DNA of 64,000 nucleotides from JAUSIK01 sp964362915 (GCA_964362915.1 CAYIGH010000002.1:1-64000), one strand, 5' to 3'. Positions 42,961 through 51,745 are shown, counted from the first letter of the stretch. Made by a program: numbers and translations. The notes: generated by a model from the letters alone, not told the origin.

Positions 42961-44532
42961 ATGGAGCAAGCAGAAAGTATAGAATATGTAGATATAACCC
43001 CTCATAAAAGTATTCTTCCGAAGATTGGACGAGCAGGTTATTCTGTTGCACAAGCAATTGCCGAACTAATCGATAATGCTATTGATGCAACAATAGAAAA
43101 TGAAAAAGTGTCAGTCAATATTAGCTTAAAAGATAATTTGATAGAAATAAAGGATAATGCTTCTGGAATGAATAAAGAAGAGCTAACAAAGGCTTTTAGT
43201 TTAGCGCATTCTAATAAAAAAGATAAACTTGGAGAATTTGGTCTTGGATTAAAGACTTCTTGCCAGAGTCTAGGAGGGGAATTTAGTATTTTAACAACTA
43301 AAAAAGGAGACAAAAATTTCTATCTTCTTGAATATGATGAGGAAGAATGGCTAAATAACGAACAACATAATTGGAACAGATACCCTATAAAAATATTAAA
43401 TAAAAAAAATTCTAATGAACATGGAACAACTATAACAATTAAAAAACTTAAGGTTAGGATAAATTATGCTATTGATCAAGTGAGAAAAGATTCTGGAAAT
43501 CGATTTGCTCCTTTCATAAAAAGAAAAGAAGTAGAAATTAAAGTGAATAATAAGCTTACAAAACCTTTTGAGCCAGATTTAATTGAAGGAACAAAAAATA
43601 ATTTTGAGATCTCTCTAAATGGGAATAAAATAATTGGCTGGTATGGATTGATGAAAGAAAGTTCTCAGAAAGGGTTTTATGGTTTTAATGTTTTTAGAAG
43701 AGGACGTATGATAACCTGCTATGACAAAATAGGCATTCCGGAACACGCAACTGTTGCAAGAATAATCGGAGAAATTCATTTAGATCATATTCCAGTGACC
43801 CATAATAAAAGAGAGTTTATAAAAGATTCTCCGGAATATATAGAGGCAGAAGAAGCACTTTCTAAAAAATTTAAAGATATAGTTAGAGAGGCTAGAAGAA
43901 AATCAAAAGATGATAAAGTTACGACAAATGTAAAGCAAGAAGTTGACCTATGGAAAAATAGAATAGCCGAAGCTCTAAAGACAGAAGGGCTTAAAAGTCT
44001 TGTAGAACCTAACTTAAAAGAAAAGAAATCAAACCAAGAAGGAAAGAAAAAAGATGATATGGATATAGAGAAGAGAGCTAAATCCGAACTAAATACTACC
44101 CCTCCAGATTTAAGAGAAGAACAGAAAGTTAAACCAAGACAAAGAAATCCAAAAAAATTACATCAAAAAAGACATACAATAAATATACGAGGAAAAAGAT
44201 TTGATTTTAATATAGAGTATTTTCATTTAGGAGTAACTGCCTCTTGGAAAACATACTCTTTGTCAGAGATAAATGGAATTTTAGAAATCGTGATTAATGT
44301 AGATTTTCCTGCTTGGTTAACTACTAAAGACACCCCATTTTATGTTGTTATGCTCGTTGGAGAAGCTATATCTGAAATATTATGCAAACAATCTGGGGAT
44401 TATACGCCACAAAAAATTCAAGAAATAAAGGAAGAGATACTTAGAAAAGCCTCCGAATTAAAAAATGAGTTTGAAGAAGAAGTTGAACAAAAAAAGGACG
44501 AATATAGAGAATCAACAAGTTTTCTTAATTAA
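42961..44532 (+). CDS. MORC-like GHKL ATPase
   Basis: 523 aa. The GHKL (Bergerat) fold: N-box AIAELIDNAIDATIEN (about 33-48), G1 DNASGM (about 66-71), G2 GEFGLGLKTSCQSLGG, and a second lobe with EIHLDHIPVTHNKREF. This arrangement resembles prokaryotic MORC/Hsp90-like ATPases that have been reported in restriction-modification-like loci. The C-terminal half has a charged linker (340-400), then a domain (RGKRFDFNIEYFHLGVT) and a coiled coil. It could load on DNA as an ATP-gated clamp, in a defence or DNA-remodelling role. Confidence 0.82.
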   Translation: MEQAESIEYVDITPHKSILPKIGRAGYSVAQAIAELIDNAIDATIENEKVSVNISLKDNLIEIKDNASGMNKEELTKAFSLAHSNKKDKLGEFGLGLKTSCQSLGGEFSILTTKKGDKNFYLLEYDEEEWLNNEQHNWNRYPIKILNKKNSNEHGTTITIKKLKVRINYAIDQVRKDSGNRFAPFIKRKEVEIKVNNKLTKPFEPDLIEGTKNNFEISLNGNKIIGWYGLMKESSQKGFYGFNVFRRGRMITCYDKIGIPEHATVARIIGEIHLDHIPVTHNKREFIKDSPEYIEAEEALSKKFKDIVREARRKSKDDKVTTNVKQEVDLWKNRIAEALKTEGLKSLVEPNLKEKKSNQEGKKKDDMDIEKRAKSELNTTPPDLREEQKVKPRQRNPKKLHQKRHTINIRGKRFDFNIEYFHLGVTASWKTYSLSEINGILEIVINVDFPAWLTTKDTPFYVVMLVGEAISEILCKQSGDYTPQKIQEIKEEILRKASELKNEFEEEVEQKKDEYRESTSFLN

Positions 44533-44534
44533 CC

Positions 44535-45143
44535 TTAATCAATATACCATAAAGATTTCAGTTTAGGATTATGCTTTTTATCTTTTTTATTTTCAAATTT
44601 AACATATTTGGTTAAGGGGGGTTGCCCACTACAAACGCTCATGCATAAATTATCTATTTCTTTCGGATTATCTATGAATTCTCTCACCCAACCTTGAAAG
44701 AATAAAGTCGGTGGTTCAAATTTGCTTTCTCTATGGTAGCCATATTCTTGCTCAATAATAAAAAGTTGTGAAAGAATCCCTATAACTATCAAATCATTAA
44801 GGTAGTGTTCAAATTTTTCTTTTGATAGTTCTTTAAGTTCTTTCTCTGGATCAGCCCCATAAAAAATATTATCAAAAGCCAAAAGTAACTTTTTCTTTAA
44901 ATCTGATCTACTTCTGACCCTTAGATTTAAGTCGATCATAACTCTAAGGTGATTAGGTCGAAAATTTCTCTCACCTTCTTTTAGCCATATTTGAAAATTC
45001 TTTTTAGGATCATAACCTTCAAATCTTTTAGATAGTTCAGAAGGTCTAAAGAGATAAATTTCTAAGTTTCCGTTCTTATAAATCATTTTATTTGTATCGA
45101 ACGGCAATTCTTTAATAATCGTGAACGTAGTTTGTTTATCCAT
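44535..45143 (-). CDS. Unknown protein of the defence-like island
   Basis: 202 aa, convergent with the GHKL gene (2 nt between the stops). It has a beta-rich N-terminus (TFTIIKELPFDTNKMIYKNG) and helical middle (LNDLIVIGILSQLFII). No catalytic motif is obvious; I cannot assign a nuclease. The opposite orientation and position beside the methyltransferase genes suggest an accessory or target-recognition role, an inference only. Confidence 0.6.
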   Translation of the reverse strand: MDKQTTFTIIKELPFDTNKMIYKNGNLEIYLFRPSELSKRFEGYDPKKNFQIWLKEGERNFRPNHLRVMIDLNLRVRSRSDLKKKLLLAFDNIFYGADPEKELKELSKEKFEHYLNDLIVIGILSQLFIIEQEYGYHRESKFEPPTLFFQGWVREFIDNPKEIDNLCMSVCSGQPPLTKYVKFENKKDKKHNPKLKSLWYID

Positions 45144-45338
45144 GTTTTTTAAAGAAAAATCTATTATTTAAACAGATCCCTTAGACGCAACAGAACAGTA
45201 TCACCGCCAAGTTTAAAAACCCTCAAATCCCTCCTTATTCAGAATCTAATTGAAAATAAGATACAAAATCAAATGTACTTTGAAGTTCACAAATAAATTG
45301 CAGGGGGTTGCACCTCACAAATATGATAAAATTAAGAA
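45144..45338 (+). promoter_or_regulatory. Promoter and long leader of the ribosomal superoperon
   Basis: TTTAAAAA at 45212-45219 is a TATA-like element, giving a probable start near 45240 and a leader of about 100 nt before uL3. Most other genes here have a TATA box about 20-35 nt before ATG. The leader holds a GC-rich TTGCAGGGGGTTGCACCTC (45298-45316) in AT-rich sequence; it could be a ribosomal-protein or start-site control element. Confidence 0.45.
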
Positions 45339-46298
45339 ATGCCAACATTATCATCACCAAAGCATGGAAGCTTGCAGTTTTATCCTCGCAAGCGAGCATC
45401 TAGATTCTTGCCTAGTGTAAACTGGGATACTTTAGAGACACTCAAGACAGATTCTCCTTCAATTCTTGGTTTTATTGCTTATAAAGTAGGCATGGCAACA
45501 GCCATTGTTAAAAATACAACTGATAAAGCCATGACTTTTGGCAAGAGAATAGCAATTCCAGTAACAATTCTTGAAACCCCTAACATGAAAATCTTTTCTG
45601 TGAGATTCTACAAAAATGGAAGAGTGATAAAAGATATTGTTGTTTCAAATGATAAAGAATTAAAACATAAGTTAAAAGTCCCCAAACATCCTGCAAGTTT
45701 AGACAAATCCCCGGAAGATTATGATGAAATTAGATTAATAGCTTATTCAATCCCAAAACAAAGTTCTGTAAAAAAAACACCTGATTTAATAGAAGTTGCA
45801 ATTCATGCTGATAGTAAATTAGAATATGTAAAATCTTTAATAAATAAAGAGATTAGTTTAGCGGATTTTATAAAATATCCGCTATTAGATACAAGAGGTT
45901 TGACAAAAGGAAAAGGCCTTCAAGGTCCTGTAAAAAGATTTGGAATCGGTTTAAAAGCTCATAAATCTGAAAAAGGACGAAGGCGCCCAGGAAGTCTAGG
46001 CCCATGGCATCCAGCAAGAGTTACTTTTGTGACGCCGATGGCTGGCCAATTAGGCATGTTTACAAGAATCAACTATAATAACAAGGTAATATTTTCTGGA
46101 AATATCAAAGAAAAAGATATCAATCCAAAATCAGGGTATAAGCATTATGGAAAAATAAAAACCTCTTATATTATTCTTAATGGCTCTGTCCAAGGTCCTC
46201 CAAAAAGGCAAATTCTTCTTACTCCATCATTCCGCCCAACAAAATCACAAGCTAAAAAGAAATACGAGTTTATAGAACTAATAGGAGATACGAAATGA
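45339..46298 (+). CDS. rpl3: Ribosomal protein uL3
   Basis: 319 aa. The archaeal uL3 pattern is clear: start MPTLSSPKHGSLQFYPRKRA, VGMATAIVKNT, DTRGLTKGKGLQGPVKRFG and GPWHPARVTFVTPMAGQLG. It binds 23S rRNA at the peptidyl-transferase centre. It is the first gene of the superoperon; its stop overlaps the next ATG by 4 nt. Confidence 0.95.
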   Translation: MPTLSSPKHGSLQFYPRKRASRFLPSVNWDTLETLKTDSPSILGFIAYKVGMATAIVKNTTDKAMTFGKRIAIPVTILETPNMKIFSVRFYKNGRVIKDIVVSNDKELKHKLKVPKHPASLDKSPEDYDEIRLIAYSIPKQSSVKKTPDLIEVAIHADSKLEYVKSLINKEISLADFIKYPLLDTRGLTKGKGLQGPVKRFGIGLKAHKSEKGRRRPGSLGPWHPARVTFVTPMAGQLGMFTRINYNNKVIFSGNIKEKDINPKSGYKHYGKIKTSYIILNGSVQGPPKRQILLTPSFRPTKSQAKKKYEFIELIGDTK

Positions 46299-46669
46299 AA
46301 AGCTTAAATTTAGAAGTTAAATTATTAGAGAGTAAAGAGGAACTGGATAAATTAGAAAGAGGAGATAGAATTATAATTTATGCAGTAGACTATCAAAAGG
46401 AAAAAGAATATTTAGGAATAGCAAGCTATAATAGTCTAAAAAGAAGTAGCGAATCCAGTGTTATGCCTCTTTTTAGATTTATTGGAATCGTTTCTAAAGA
46501 AAAAGATATCTCTTTTGTAGAAATATCTGCTTATGAAAATGAGTTTCATATTAGAGATGGAGGGATATATACTAATTGTCCAAATTCTATAAAAATATTA
46601 AGAAAGAATAATAAAAAATATTTAGAAGAATTTAAAATGTTAAAGAAAGCATTTAGGAGGAATAAATGA
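46295..46669 (+). CDS. Intercalated small protein X1 between uL3 and uL4
   Basis: 124 aa, no recognised family. KLERGDRIIIYAVDY then beta-like stretches (PLFRFIGIVSKEKDISFVEI), and a basic C-terminus (KYLEEFKMLKKAF). It overlaps uL3 by 4 nt and uL4 by 4 nt, both ATGA, so it is translated with the ribosomal genes. It recalls proteins X2-X5 in size, position and a G-D-x-I/V motif after a charged N-terminus, though direct similarity is weak. Confidence 0.65.
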   Translation: MKSLNLEVKLLESKEELDKLERGDRIIIYAVDYQKEKEYLGIASYNSLKRSSESSVMPLFRFIGIVSKEKDISFVEISAYENEFHIRDGGIYTNCPNSIKILRKNNKKYLEEFKMLKKAFRRNK

Positions 46670-47445
46670 AAGCCGCAGTTTTTGATATAAAAGGCAACAA
46701 AAATAAAGAAATAGATCTTCCTGAGTTATTCAACTCCAGAATAAGAGAAGATATTGTGCAAAAATGTTATGAAGCATCTAAATTTATAGGTATACATCCA
46801 TATGCACCATATAAAGAAGCAGGAAAGAGGCATTCAGCTTCAGGCACAATTTCTCATAGAAGGCATGAATGGAAAGGCCATTATGGCAGAGGTATTTCAA
46901 GAATACCAAGAAAAACAATGTATCGCAGAGGAACTCAGTTCTTTTGGGTTGGCGCAGAAGTCTCCAGTACAAGAGGCGGAAGAAGAGCACATCCGCCTAA
47001 ATTAAACAAGAGGTTTAGAAAAATAAATAAAAAAGAAGAAAAAATTGCAATTAATTCAGCTATAGGCGCTACAGCAAACGAGCACTATCTAAAACAAAGA
47101 TATTCAACACCTATAAAAATAAATCATAAACTTCCAATAATAATTGAATTTCAAAATAATATAAAAACAAAAGACATAATAAATCTCTTAAAAAGTCTTT
47201 TGGGCGAATTTTCCAATATTGCATTAAAGAAAAAGTCAGTAAGAGCAGGCAAAGGCAAGCTAAGGGGAAGAAAATACAAATCAAATGCAGGTCTTTTATT
47301 AGTCAAATCAAGCTCTGAAAATATAAAAATGAAAGGCATAGATATAAAATCCGCTAATGAAATAAAAATCTCAGACCTCTACCCATTAGGCAGACTCGCA
47401 ATTTATACAGAAAAGGCCTTAGAAGAATTAGGAGGCAAAAAATGA
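46666..47445 (+). CDS. rpl4: Ribosomal protein uL4
   Basis: 259 aa. VFDIKGNKNKEIDLPELFNS, YGRGISRIPRKTMYRRGTQF, VSSTRGGRRAHPPKLNKR are archaeal uL4 landmarks. It binds the 23S rRNA in the exit tunnel region. The start overlaps X1 and its stop overlaps the nuclease start (ATGA at 47442). Confidence 0.95.
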   Translation: MKAAVFDIKGNKNKEIDLPELFNSRIREDIVQKCYEASKFIGIHPYAPYKEAGKRHSASGTISHRRHEWKGHYGRGISRIPRKTMYRRGTQFFWVGAEVSSTRGGRRAHPPKLNKRFRKINKKEEKIAINSAIGATANEHYLKQRYSTPIKINHKLPIIIEFQNNIKTKDIINLLKSLLGEFSNIALKKKSVRAGKGKLRGRKYKSNAGLLLVKSSSENIKMKGIDIKSANEIKISDLYPLGRLAIYTEKALEELGGKK

Positions 47446-48035
47446 TTGTAGTAGATATAGAAACATCAGGCTTATATCCAGAAAAGCATGGAATCTGGCA
47501 GATAGGTGCACTTGATTTTTATAATCCAGAAAATACTTTTTTAGAAGAAGCAAGAATAGACAATGAAGACCAAGTAGAAGTAGGCGCATTAAAAGTTACA
47601 GGAAAAACATCAGCTTATCTAAGAAATATAGGAAAGCAATCAGAAAAACAACTCTTAAAGCATTTCTTCACATGGACAAAAACAGCTAAAATAAAAAATC
47701 CTTTATGTCAAAATCCTCAATTTGATTTAGGTTTTATTACATACAAAGCAAGAAAATACGAATTAAATTATCCACTTCATCATAGAGCTTTTGATTTGCA
47801 TTCAATAGCACAATTAAGATATAGCCAATTAAATGGAGAACTGTTGTTAAAGGAGAATCATAGCGATATGGGCTTGTCAAAAATATTAGAATTCTGCGGC
47901 TTAGAAGACAACAGGAAAGAGCACAGCGCATTAGAAGATGCAAAACTAACAGCAGAATGTTTTTCAAGAATAGCCAAAGGCATATCCTTATTTAGCCAAT
48001 ACTCACACTATAAGGTTCCGGGGTATTTAAAATGA
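47442..48035 (+). CDS. DnaQ-like 3'-5' exonuclease inside the ribosomal operon
   Basis: 197 aa. ExoI DIETSGLYPEKHG (D/E, residues 4-6), ExoII CQNPQFDLGFITY and ExoIII EHSALEDAKLTAECF (HxAxxDA) are all present, so it looks catalytically complete. It resembles RNase T/DnaQ-type exonucleases. It overlaps uL4 and uL23 by 4 nt each, which is unusual for this operon in archaea. Substrate unknown; rRNA or tRNA trimming would fit the setting but is a guess. Confidence 0.85.
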   Translation: MIVVDIETSGLYPEKHGIWQIGALDFYNPENTFLEEARIDNEDQVEVGALKVTGKTSAYLRNIGKQSEKQLLKHFFTWTKTAKIKNPLCQNPQFDLGFITYKARKYELNYPLHHRAFDLHSIAQLRYSQLNGELLLKENHSDMGLSKILEFCGLEDNRKEHSALEDAKLTAECFSRIAKGISLFSQYSHYKVPGYLK

Positions 48036-48274
48036 TATTAAAACCAATAACTTCAGAAAAAGCAGTAAAAATGATTGAAATAGATAATACTATCTTATTC
48101 GAAATAGAAAGAAAATTCAGAAAGCCAGAGATAAAAAAAGAAGTAGAAAAAGTCTTCTCTGTAAAGGTTGAAGCAGTAAGAACCCATATTCAGGGAAACA
48201 AAAAATATGCTTATGTCAAGCTAAATAAAAAAAATCCTGCAATAGATGTGGCAACTAAATTAGGAATGATATAA
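48032..48274 (+). CDS. rpl23: Ribosomal protein uL23
   Basis: 80 aa. MILKPITSEKAVKMIEIDN, EIKKEVEKVFSVKVEAVRTH, IQGNKKYAYVKLNK are typical. It sits at the exit tunnel and binds SRP and other partners. It overlaps the exonuclease gene by 4 nt. Confidence 0.93.
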   Translation: MILKPITSEKAVKMIEIDNTILFEIERKFRKPEIKKEVEKVFSVKVEAVRTHIQGNKKYAYVKLNKKNPAIDVATKLGMI

Positions 48275-48275
48275 A

Positions 48276-48596
48276 ATGGAACAAAACAAAAAAATAAAAT
48301 CAGTAAATGACAGAATAGATTTAAATAACTTAAATGAAGGAGACGTAGTTATGTTTGATCACTGCCCACATAGATACAATGAAAGATATGGTACTCTGGT
48401 TGTTCTTATGAGGAGATCTAGGGATTCCATATTAGAATTAGCATTTGAAGAAGATTCTTTAGTATTTTACTCTGGTAAAAATAATAAGGGACAATTTGGC
48501 AGAGGAGGACCTGCAGATATTGCAACCGAACATAAGAAAGGTAAATCAGTTTTATATGTCTTAGTGAATAAAAAAATGTTGGAGTCAAATTTATAA
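48276..48596 (+). CDS. Intercalated small protein X2 between uL23 and uL2
   Basis: 106 aa. IDLNNLNEGDVVMFDHCPHR, then GTLVVLMRRSRDSILELAFE and GKSVLYVLVNK. A small beta-barrel-like pattern with a G-D-V-V motif. It lies 1 nt after uL23 and 1 nt before uL2, so it is coexpressed. No family is recognised. Confidence 0.65.
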   Translation: MEQNKKIKSVNDRIDLNNLNEGDVVMFDHCPHRYNERYGTLVVLMRRSRDSILELAFEEDSLVFYSGKNNKGQFGRGGPADIATEHKKGKSVLYVLVNKKMLESNL

Positions 48597-48597
48597 A

Positions 48598-49293
48598 ATG
48601 GGAAAGAACATAATATCACAAGCAAGAGGGCATGGAGGCCCAGCATACAGAGTAAAGAAAAGCGCATATAAATACAAGATAGGCTATCCAATGCAAGACG
48701 GAACAGCTAAAATAATAGATCTCATACATTCCCCTGCTCATTCAGCCCCCTTAATAAAAATATTAATTAACAGAGAAATATTCTATAACCCTGCATTCAA
48801 TGGAGCATGCACAGATCAGGATATTATAATAGGGAAAAATGCAGTTATTGGAAATATCTTAATGCTAAAGCAAATTCCTCTGGGAGAAAGAATCTATAAT
48901 ATTGAAAGAAATCCTGGCGATGGTGGAAAAATGATAAGGACAGCAGGCTCATCAGCAATGCTCTTCAAAAAATATCCTCACAATAAAATCGCAGTTTTAA
49001 TGCCTAATAAGAAAGAATTGATCTTAAGTGGAGACTGTCGAGCAACAATCGGAGAAATAGCAGGATCAGGAAGAAATTTAAAACCATTCATAAAAGCAGG
49101 AAAAAAGTTCTATAAAATGAAGTCTAGAAATAAGTTATGGCCTAGAACATCAGCTGTAAAGATGAATGCAGTAGATCATCCATTCGGCTCTGGCAGGGGA
49201 AAGCGTATTAAGTCTAAGATTGCAAAGAGAAATGCTCCTGCAGGAAATAGAGTAGGACATATAAGGCCAAGAAGGACAGGAAGGAGAAAATAA
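48598..49293 (+). CDS. rpl2: Ribosomal protein uL2
   Basis: 231 aa. RGHGGPAYRVKKSAY, GGKMIRTAGSSAML, SGDCRATIGEIAGSG, VDHPFGSGRGKRIKSK and a basic C-terminus match archaeal uL2. It shapes the peptidyl-transferase centre. It is flanked on both sides by intercalated genes X2 and X3. Confidence 0.95.
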   Translation: MGKNIISQARGHGGPAYRVKKSAYKYKIGYPMQDGTAKIIDLIHSPAHSAPLIKILINREIFYNPAFNGACTDQDIIIGKNAVIGNILMLKQIPLGERIYNIERNPGDGGKMIRTAGSSAMLFKKYPHNKIAVLMPNKKELILSGDCRATIGEIAGSGRNLKPFIKAGKKFYKMKSRNKLWPRTSAVKMNAVDHPFGSGRGKRIKSKIAKRNAPAGNRVGHIRPRRTGRRK

Positions 49294-49294
49294 A

Positions 49295-49633
49295 ATGTTA
49301 GAAAATATACCGCAATATATATACATAGAGGATAAGAAAGAAATATCCTCACTAAATATAGGCAGCCCTGTACAATTATGCTTTACTTCATCATTATTTG
49401 ACGTTATGTGGACCGCATATGGAGGATTAGTTAATGATAAATACGCCTTTATGAGAAAAGAAGAAAATTCAGATAATATATTGTCTTTTAGATGTAACAG
49501 AGATAAAATATCTATCTGGCAAGGAGCGATACTCGCGAGTGAAGAAGAGCGCATAAAAAACTCATTTATATACAAACAATCTTCTCCAGAATATGTAGAA
49601 ATGTTAAAAATGCTGGAAAGAGCAGGATTATAA
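49295..49633 (+). CDS. Intercalated small protein X3 between uL2 and uS19
   Basis: 112 aa. EISSLNIGSPVQLCFTSSLF with SFRCNRDKISIWQGAILAS and a helical C-terminus (SSPEYVEMLKMLERAGL). It is 1 nt from both neighbours. Its G-S-P-V motif lies where X2 has G-D-V-V. Not recognised as any known r-protein or factor. Confidence 0.62.
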   Translation: MLENIPQYIYIEDKKEISSLNIGSPVQLCFTSSLFDVMWTAYGGLVNDKYAFMRKEENSDNILSFRCNRDKISIWQGAILASEEERIKNSFIYKQSSPEYVEMLKMLERAGL

Positions 49634-49634
49634 G

Positions 49635-50045
49635 ATGGCAAAACACAAAAAACCAGAAATTGTAAAGAAAGACTTTTTATACAGAGGGAAAACTTTAGAA
49701 TATTTAAAAACACTAGATGTAAGAGAATCCGCAAGATTTCTGCCGTCAAGAAGCAGGCGTTTCGTACTAAAGAATTTCAATATAATTGAAAAGTTTATAA
49801 AAAGGTGTGAGAAAAAAATAGCTCAAAACAAGAAGATAAAAACACATTATAGGAATTTAGTAATAGTTCCTAAGTTAGTAGGATTGATTATTGGAATTCA
49901 TCAAGGAAGGAATTTCCAAGAAGTCGCAATTCTTCCAGAAATGATTGGCCATCGACTAGGGGAATTTGCATTTACGCGATCTAAAGTTTTGCATGGAGCG
50001 GCAGGAATAGGATCAACAAAAGGCTCACGCGCATTAAAGAAATAA
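49635..50045 (+). CDS. rps19: Ribosomal protein uS19
   Basis: 136 aa. FLPSRSRRFVLKNFNIIEKF, TRYRNL-like KTHYRNLVIVPKLVG, IHQGRNFQEVAILPEMIGH, GEFAFTRSKVLHGAAGIGST match uS19. It binds 16S rRNA in the head of the small subunit. Confidence 0.93.
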   Translation: MAKHKKPEIVKKDFLYRGKTLEYLKTLDVRESARFLPSRSRRFVLKNFNIIEKFIKRCEKKIAQNKKIKTHYRNLVIVPKLVGLIIGIHQGRNFQEVAILPEMIGHRLGEFAFTRSKVLHGAAGIGSTKGSRALKK

Positions 50046-50046
50046 A

Positions 50047-50676
50047 ATGACAGGACAAACAGTACAACAAGAGAAAAAACAAGAAGATAAGACACATCAG
50101 CACCACCATGAGGAAAAAACAGAAATGAAAGAAAAACCAATAGAACAGAAACCCACAGGGCACCAGCAAGAGCATAAAAAGGAAAACGTTCAGGAAGAAA
50201 AAAAAGAAGAAAAATCAGCTCAAATTCAAAATCAAGAAATAAAGAAGGAAGAAAAGAAGCAGACTAAAAAAATCCAAAAAAAGGAAGAAGCCATAGCAAG
50301 AGGTAGAAGCATTCCCGTCTCAAAAAGACAATGTATGTATATATCTCAATTTATAAAAAATAAAAGCATAGATAAAGCAATAACTGATTTAGAAGAAGTA
50401 ATAAAATTTAAGAGAGCAGTGCCTTTTAAAGGAGAGATTCCGCATAGAAAAGGAAAACTTATGATGTCAGGAAGATATCCAATAAAGGCATCAAAGTACT
50501 TTATAAAAATTCTAAAAGGTTTGAGAGGAAATGCACTAATAAACGGCATGGATTTGGAAAAAACAAAGATAATATCTGGTTCAGCAAATTGGGCATCTCG
50601 CCCTATGAGAAAAGAAGGCAGGAAAGCAAAACGAACCCATGTTTTGATTAAGGCAATGGAGGCCGAACAAGAATAG
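50047..50676 (+). CDS. rpl22: Ribosomal protein uL22 with a long charged N-terminal extension
   Basis: 209 aa. Residues 1-85 are a low-complexity stretch rich in Lys, Glu, Gln and His (KKQEDKTHQHHHEEKTEM). The uL22 domain follows (SIPVSKRQCMYISQFIKN, AVPFKGEIPHRKGKLMMSGR, GSANWASRPMRKEGRKAKRT). The extension is longer than in usual archaeal uL22 and probably is disordered; its role is unknown. Confidence 0.93.
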   Translation: MTGQTVQQEKKQEDKTHQHHHEEKTEMKEKPIEQKPTGHQQEHKKENVQEEKKEEKSAQIQNQEIKKEEKKQTKKIQKKEEAIARGRSIPVSKRQCMYISQFIKNKSIDKAITDLEEVIKFKRAVPFKGEIPHRKGKLMMSGRYPIKASKYFIKILKGLRGNALINGMDLEKTKIISGSANWASRPMRKEGRKAKRTHVLIKAMEAEQE

Positions 50677-50677
50677 T

Positions 50678-51037
50678 ATGGCAGAAGAAAGAAAACCAGA
50701 ATTAGAAGTAGGAAAAGAATATATGGTAAATAACATGAATTTTGTATCATCAGTAAGAGGATTCACAGTGGTAAGGGCAAAATATCTCGGTTATGGAATT
50801 TTAAATAAAGAAATAAGTCACCTTTTCTCATTTGAAAGAAATGATCAAACAGACTATTTTCTTAGACTACGGAAAGACAAAGATGAATTCATTGAATGTC
50901 ACAATATGTTTATATGTCCTGATGACTCTATTTCAAACTCTCCCATTCAATTATTAAAAAATAAGCTAAAAACAATTCCAAATGAAGAAAGATCTCAATT
51001 ATTAGAGATATTAAAACAATTAGGAGAACAACTATAA
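50678..51037 (+). CDS. Intercalated small protein X4 between uL22 and uS3
   Basis: 119 aa. PELEVGKEYMVNNMNFVSSV, KYLGYGILNKEISHLFSFER and a helical C-terminus (KLKTIPNEERSQLLEILKQL). It is 1 nt after uL22 and 2 nt before uS3. The pattern L-x-x-G-K-x-Y and a small beta-rich core recall X1-X3 and X5. No homologue recognised. Confidence 0.63.
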   Translation: MAEERKPELEVGKEYMVNNMNFVSSVRGFTVVRAKYLGYGILNKEISHLFSFERNDQTDYFLRLRKDKDEFIECHNMFICPDDSISNSPIQLLKNKLKTIPNEERSQLLEILKQLGEQL

Positions 51038-51039
51038 AA

Positions 51040-51744
51040 ATGGAAGCAAAAAAATTCGTAGATTTTAAAAAAGAAGAATTAGGAGTTAAAGAATATGTAA
51101 AGAAAGAATTGGGAAAAGGAAGAATTAGTAACGTATCAATTGAGTATACTCCTATAGGCGAAAAGATTGTTATAGCAACAAGCAAGCCAGGATTAGTAAT
51201 CGGAAGAAGAGGAGAAAAAATAGATATCCTTACGAAGATGCTAAAGAAAAGATTCAAACTTGATAATCCACATATAGAAATAAGAGAAATACAGGATCCA
51301 AGACTAGATGCCCAGCTGGTTGCTGATGAAATAGCACTTCTTTTAGAAAGAAAAGGCTCTTTAAAATTCAAAGTAATTGCTTATAAAATGCTCCAAGAAA
51401 TTATTAAAGCAGGAGCATTAGGCATAGAAATTGTTCTTTCAGGCAAATTACCTAGTGATAGAGCAAGAAGATGGAGATTTGCACAGGGCTATCTGAAAAA
51501 AACAGGAGATCCTTCTAAAGTCGTGGATAGAGCACAAGCACAGGCAAAAACAATTGCGGGAATTATTGGCATAGAAGTCAGCTTATTGCATCCAGATGCG
51601 CCGATTCATGACAGAATAATTGTAGATGATGCTATGAGATCAAAAATAAAAATATCTGCAATAAAAAGCCCTGACTTGCCCCAGGAAAACAAAACTGAAA
51701 AAATAAAAAAAGTAACTAGAAAAATTAATAAGGGAGAAAAATAA
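51040..51744 (+). CDS. rps3: Ribosomal protein uS3
   Basis: 234 aa. KH domain with KPGLVIGRRGEKIDIL (GxxG loop), followed by the C-terminal domain KLPSDRARRWRFAQGYLKKT. It binds mRNA at the entry channel. It ends with a basic tail. Tightly packed with X4 upstream and uL29 downstream. Confidence 0.95.
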   Translation: MEAKKFVDFKKEELGVKEYVKKELGKGRISNVSIEYTPIGEKIVIATSKPGLVIGRRGEKIDILTKMLKKRFKLDNPHIEIREIQDPRLDAQLVADEIALLLERKGSLKFKVIAYKMLQEIIKAGALGIEIVLSGKLPSDRARRWRFAQGYLKKTGDPSKVVDRAQAQAKTIAGIIGIEVSLLHPDAPIHDRIIVDDAMRSKIKISAIKSPDLPQENKTEKIKKVTRKINKGEK

Positions 51745-51745
51745 G

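Noticed and set aside
44535..45143. Restriction endonuclease in the methyltransferase island
   Set aside because: I looked for PD-(D/E)xK, HNH and GIY-YIG motifs and found none convincing, so it is left as unknown.
45298..45316. tRNA or snoRNA in the leader
   Set aside because: No cloverleaf, and no C/D or H/ACA boxes could be drawn from this GC-rich patch.
49150..49749. 199-aa minus-strand open frame
   Set aside because: It is antisense to uL2, X3 and uS19, which have firm protein evidence or tight operon fit.
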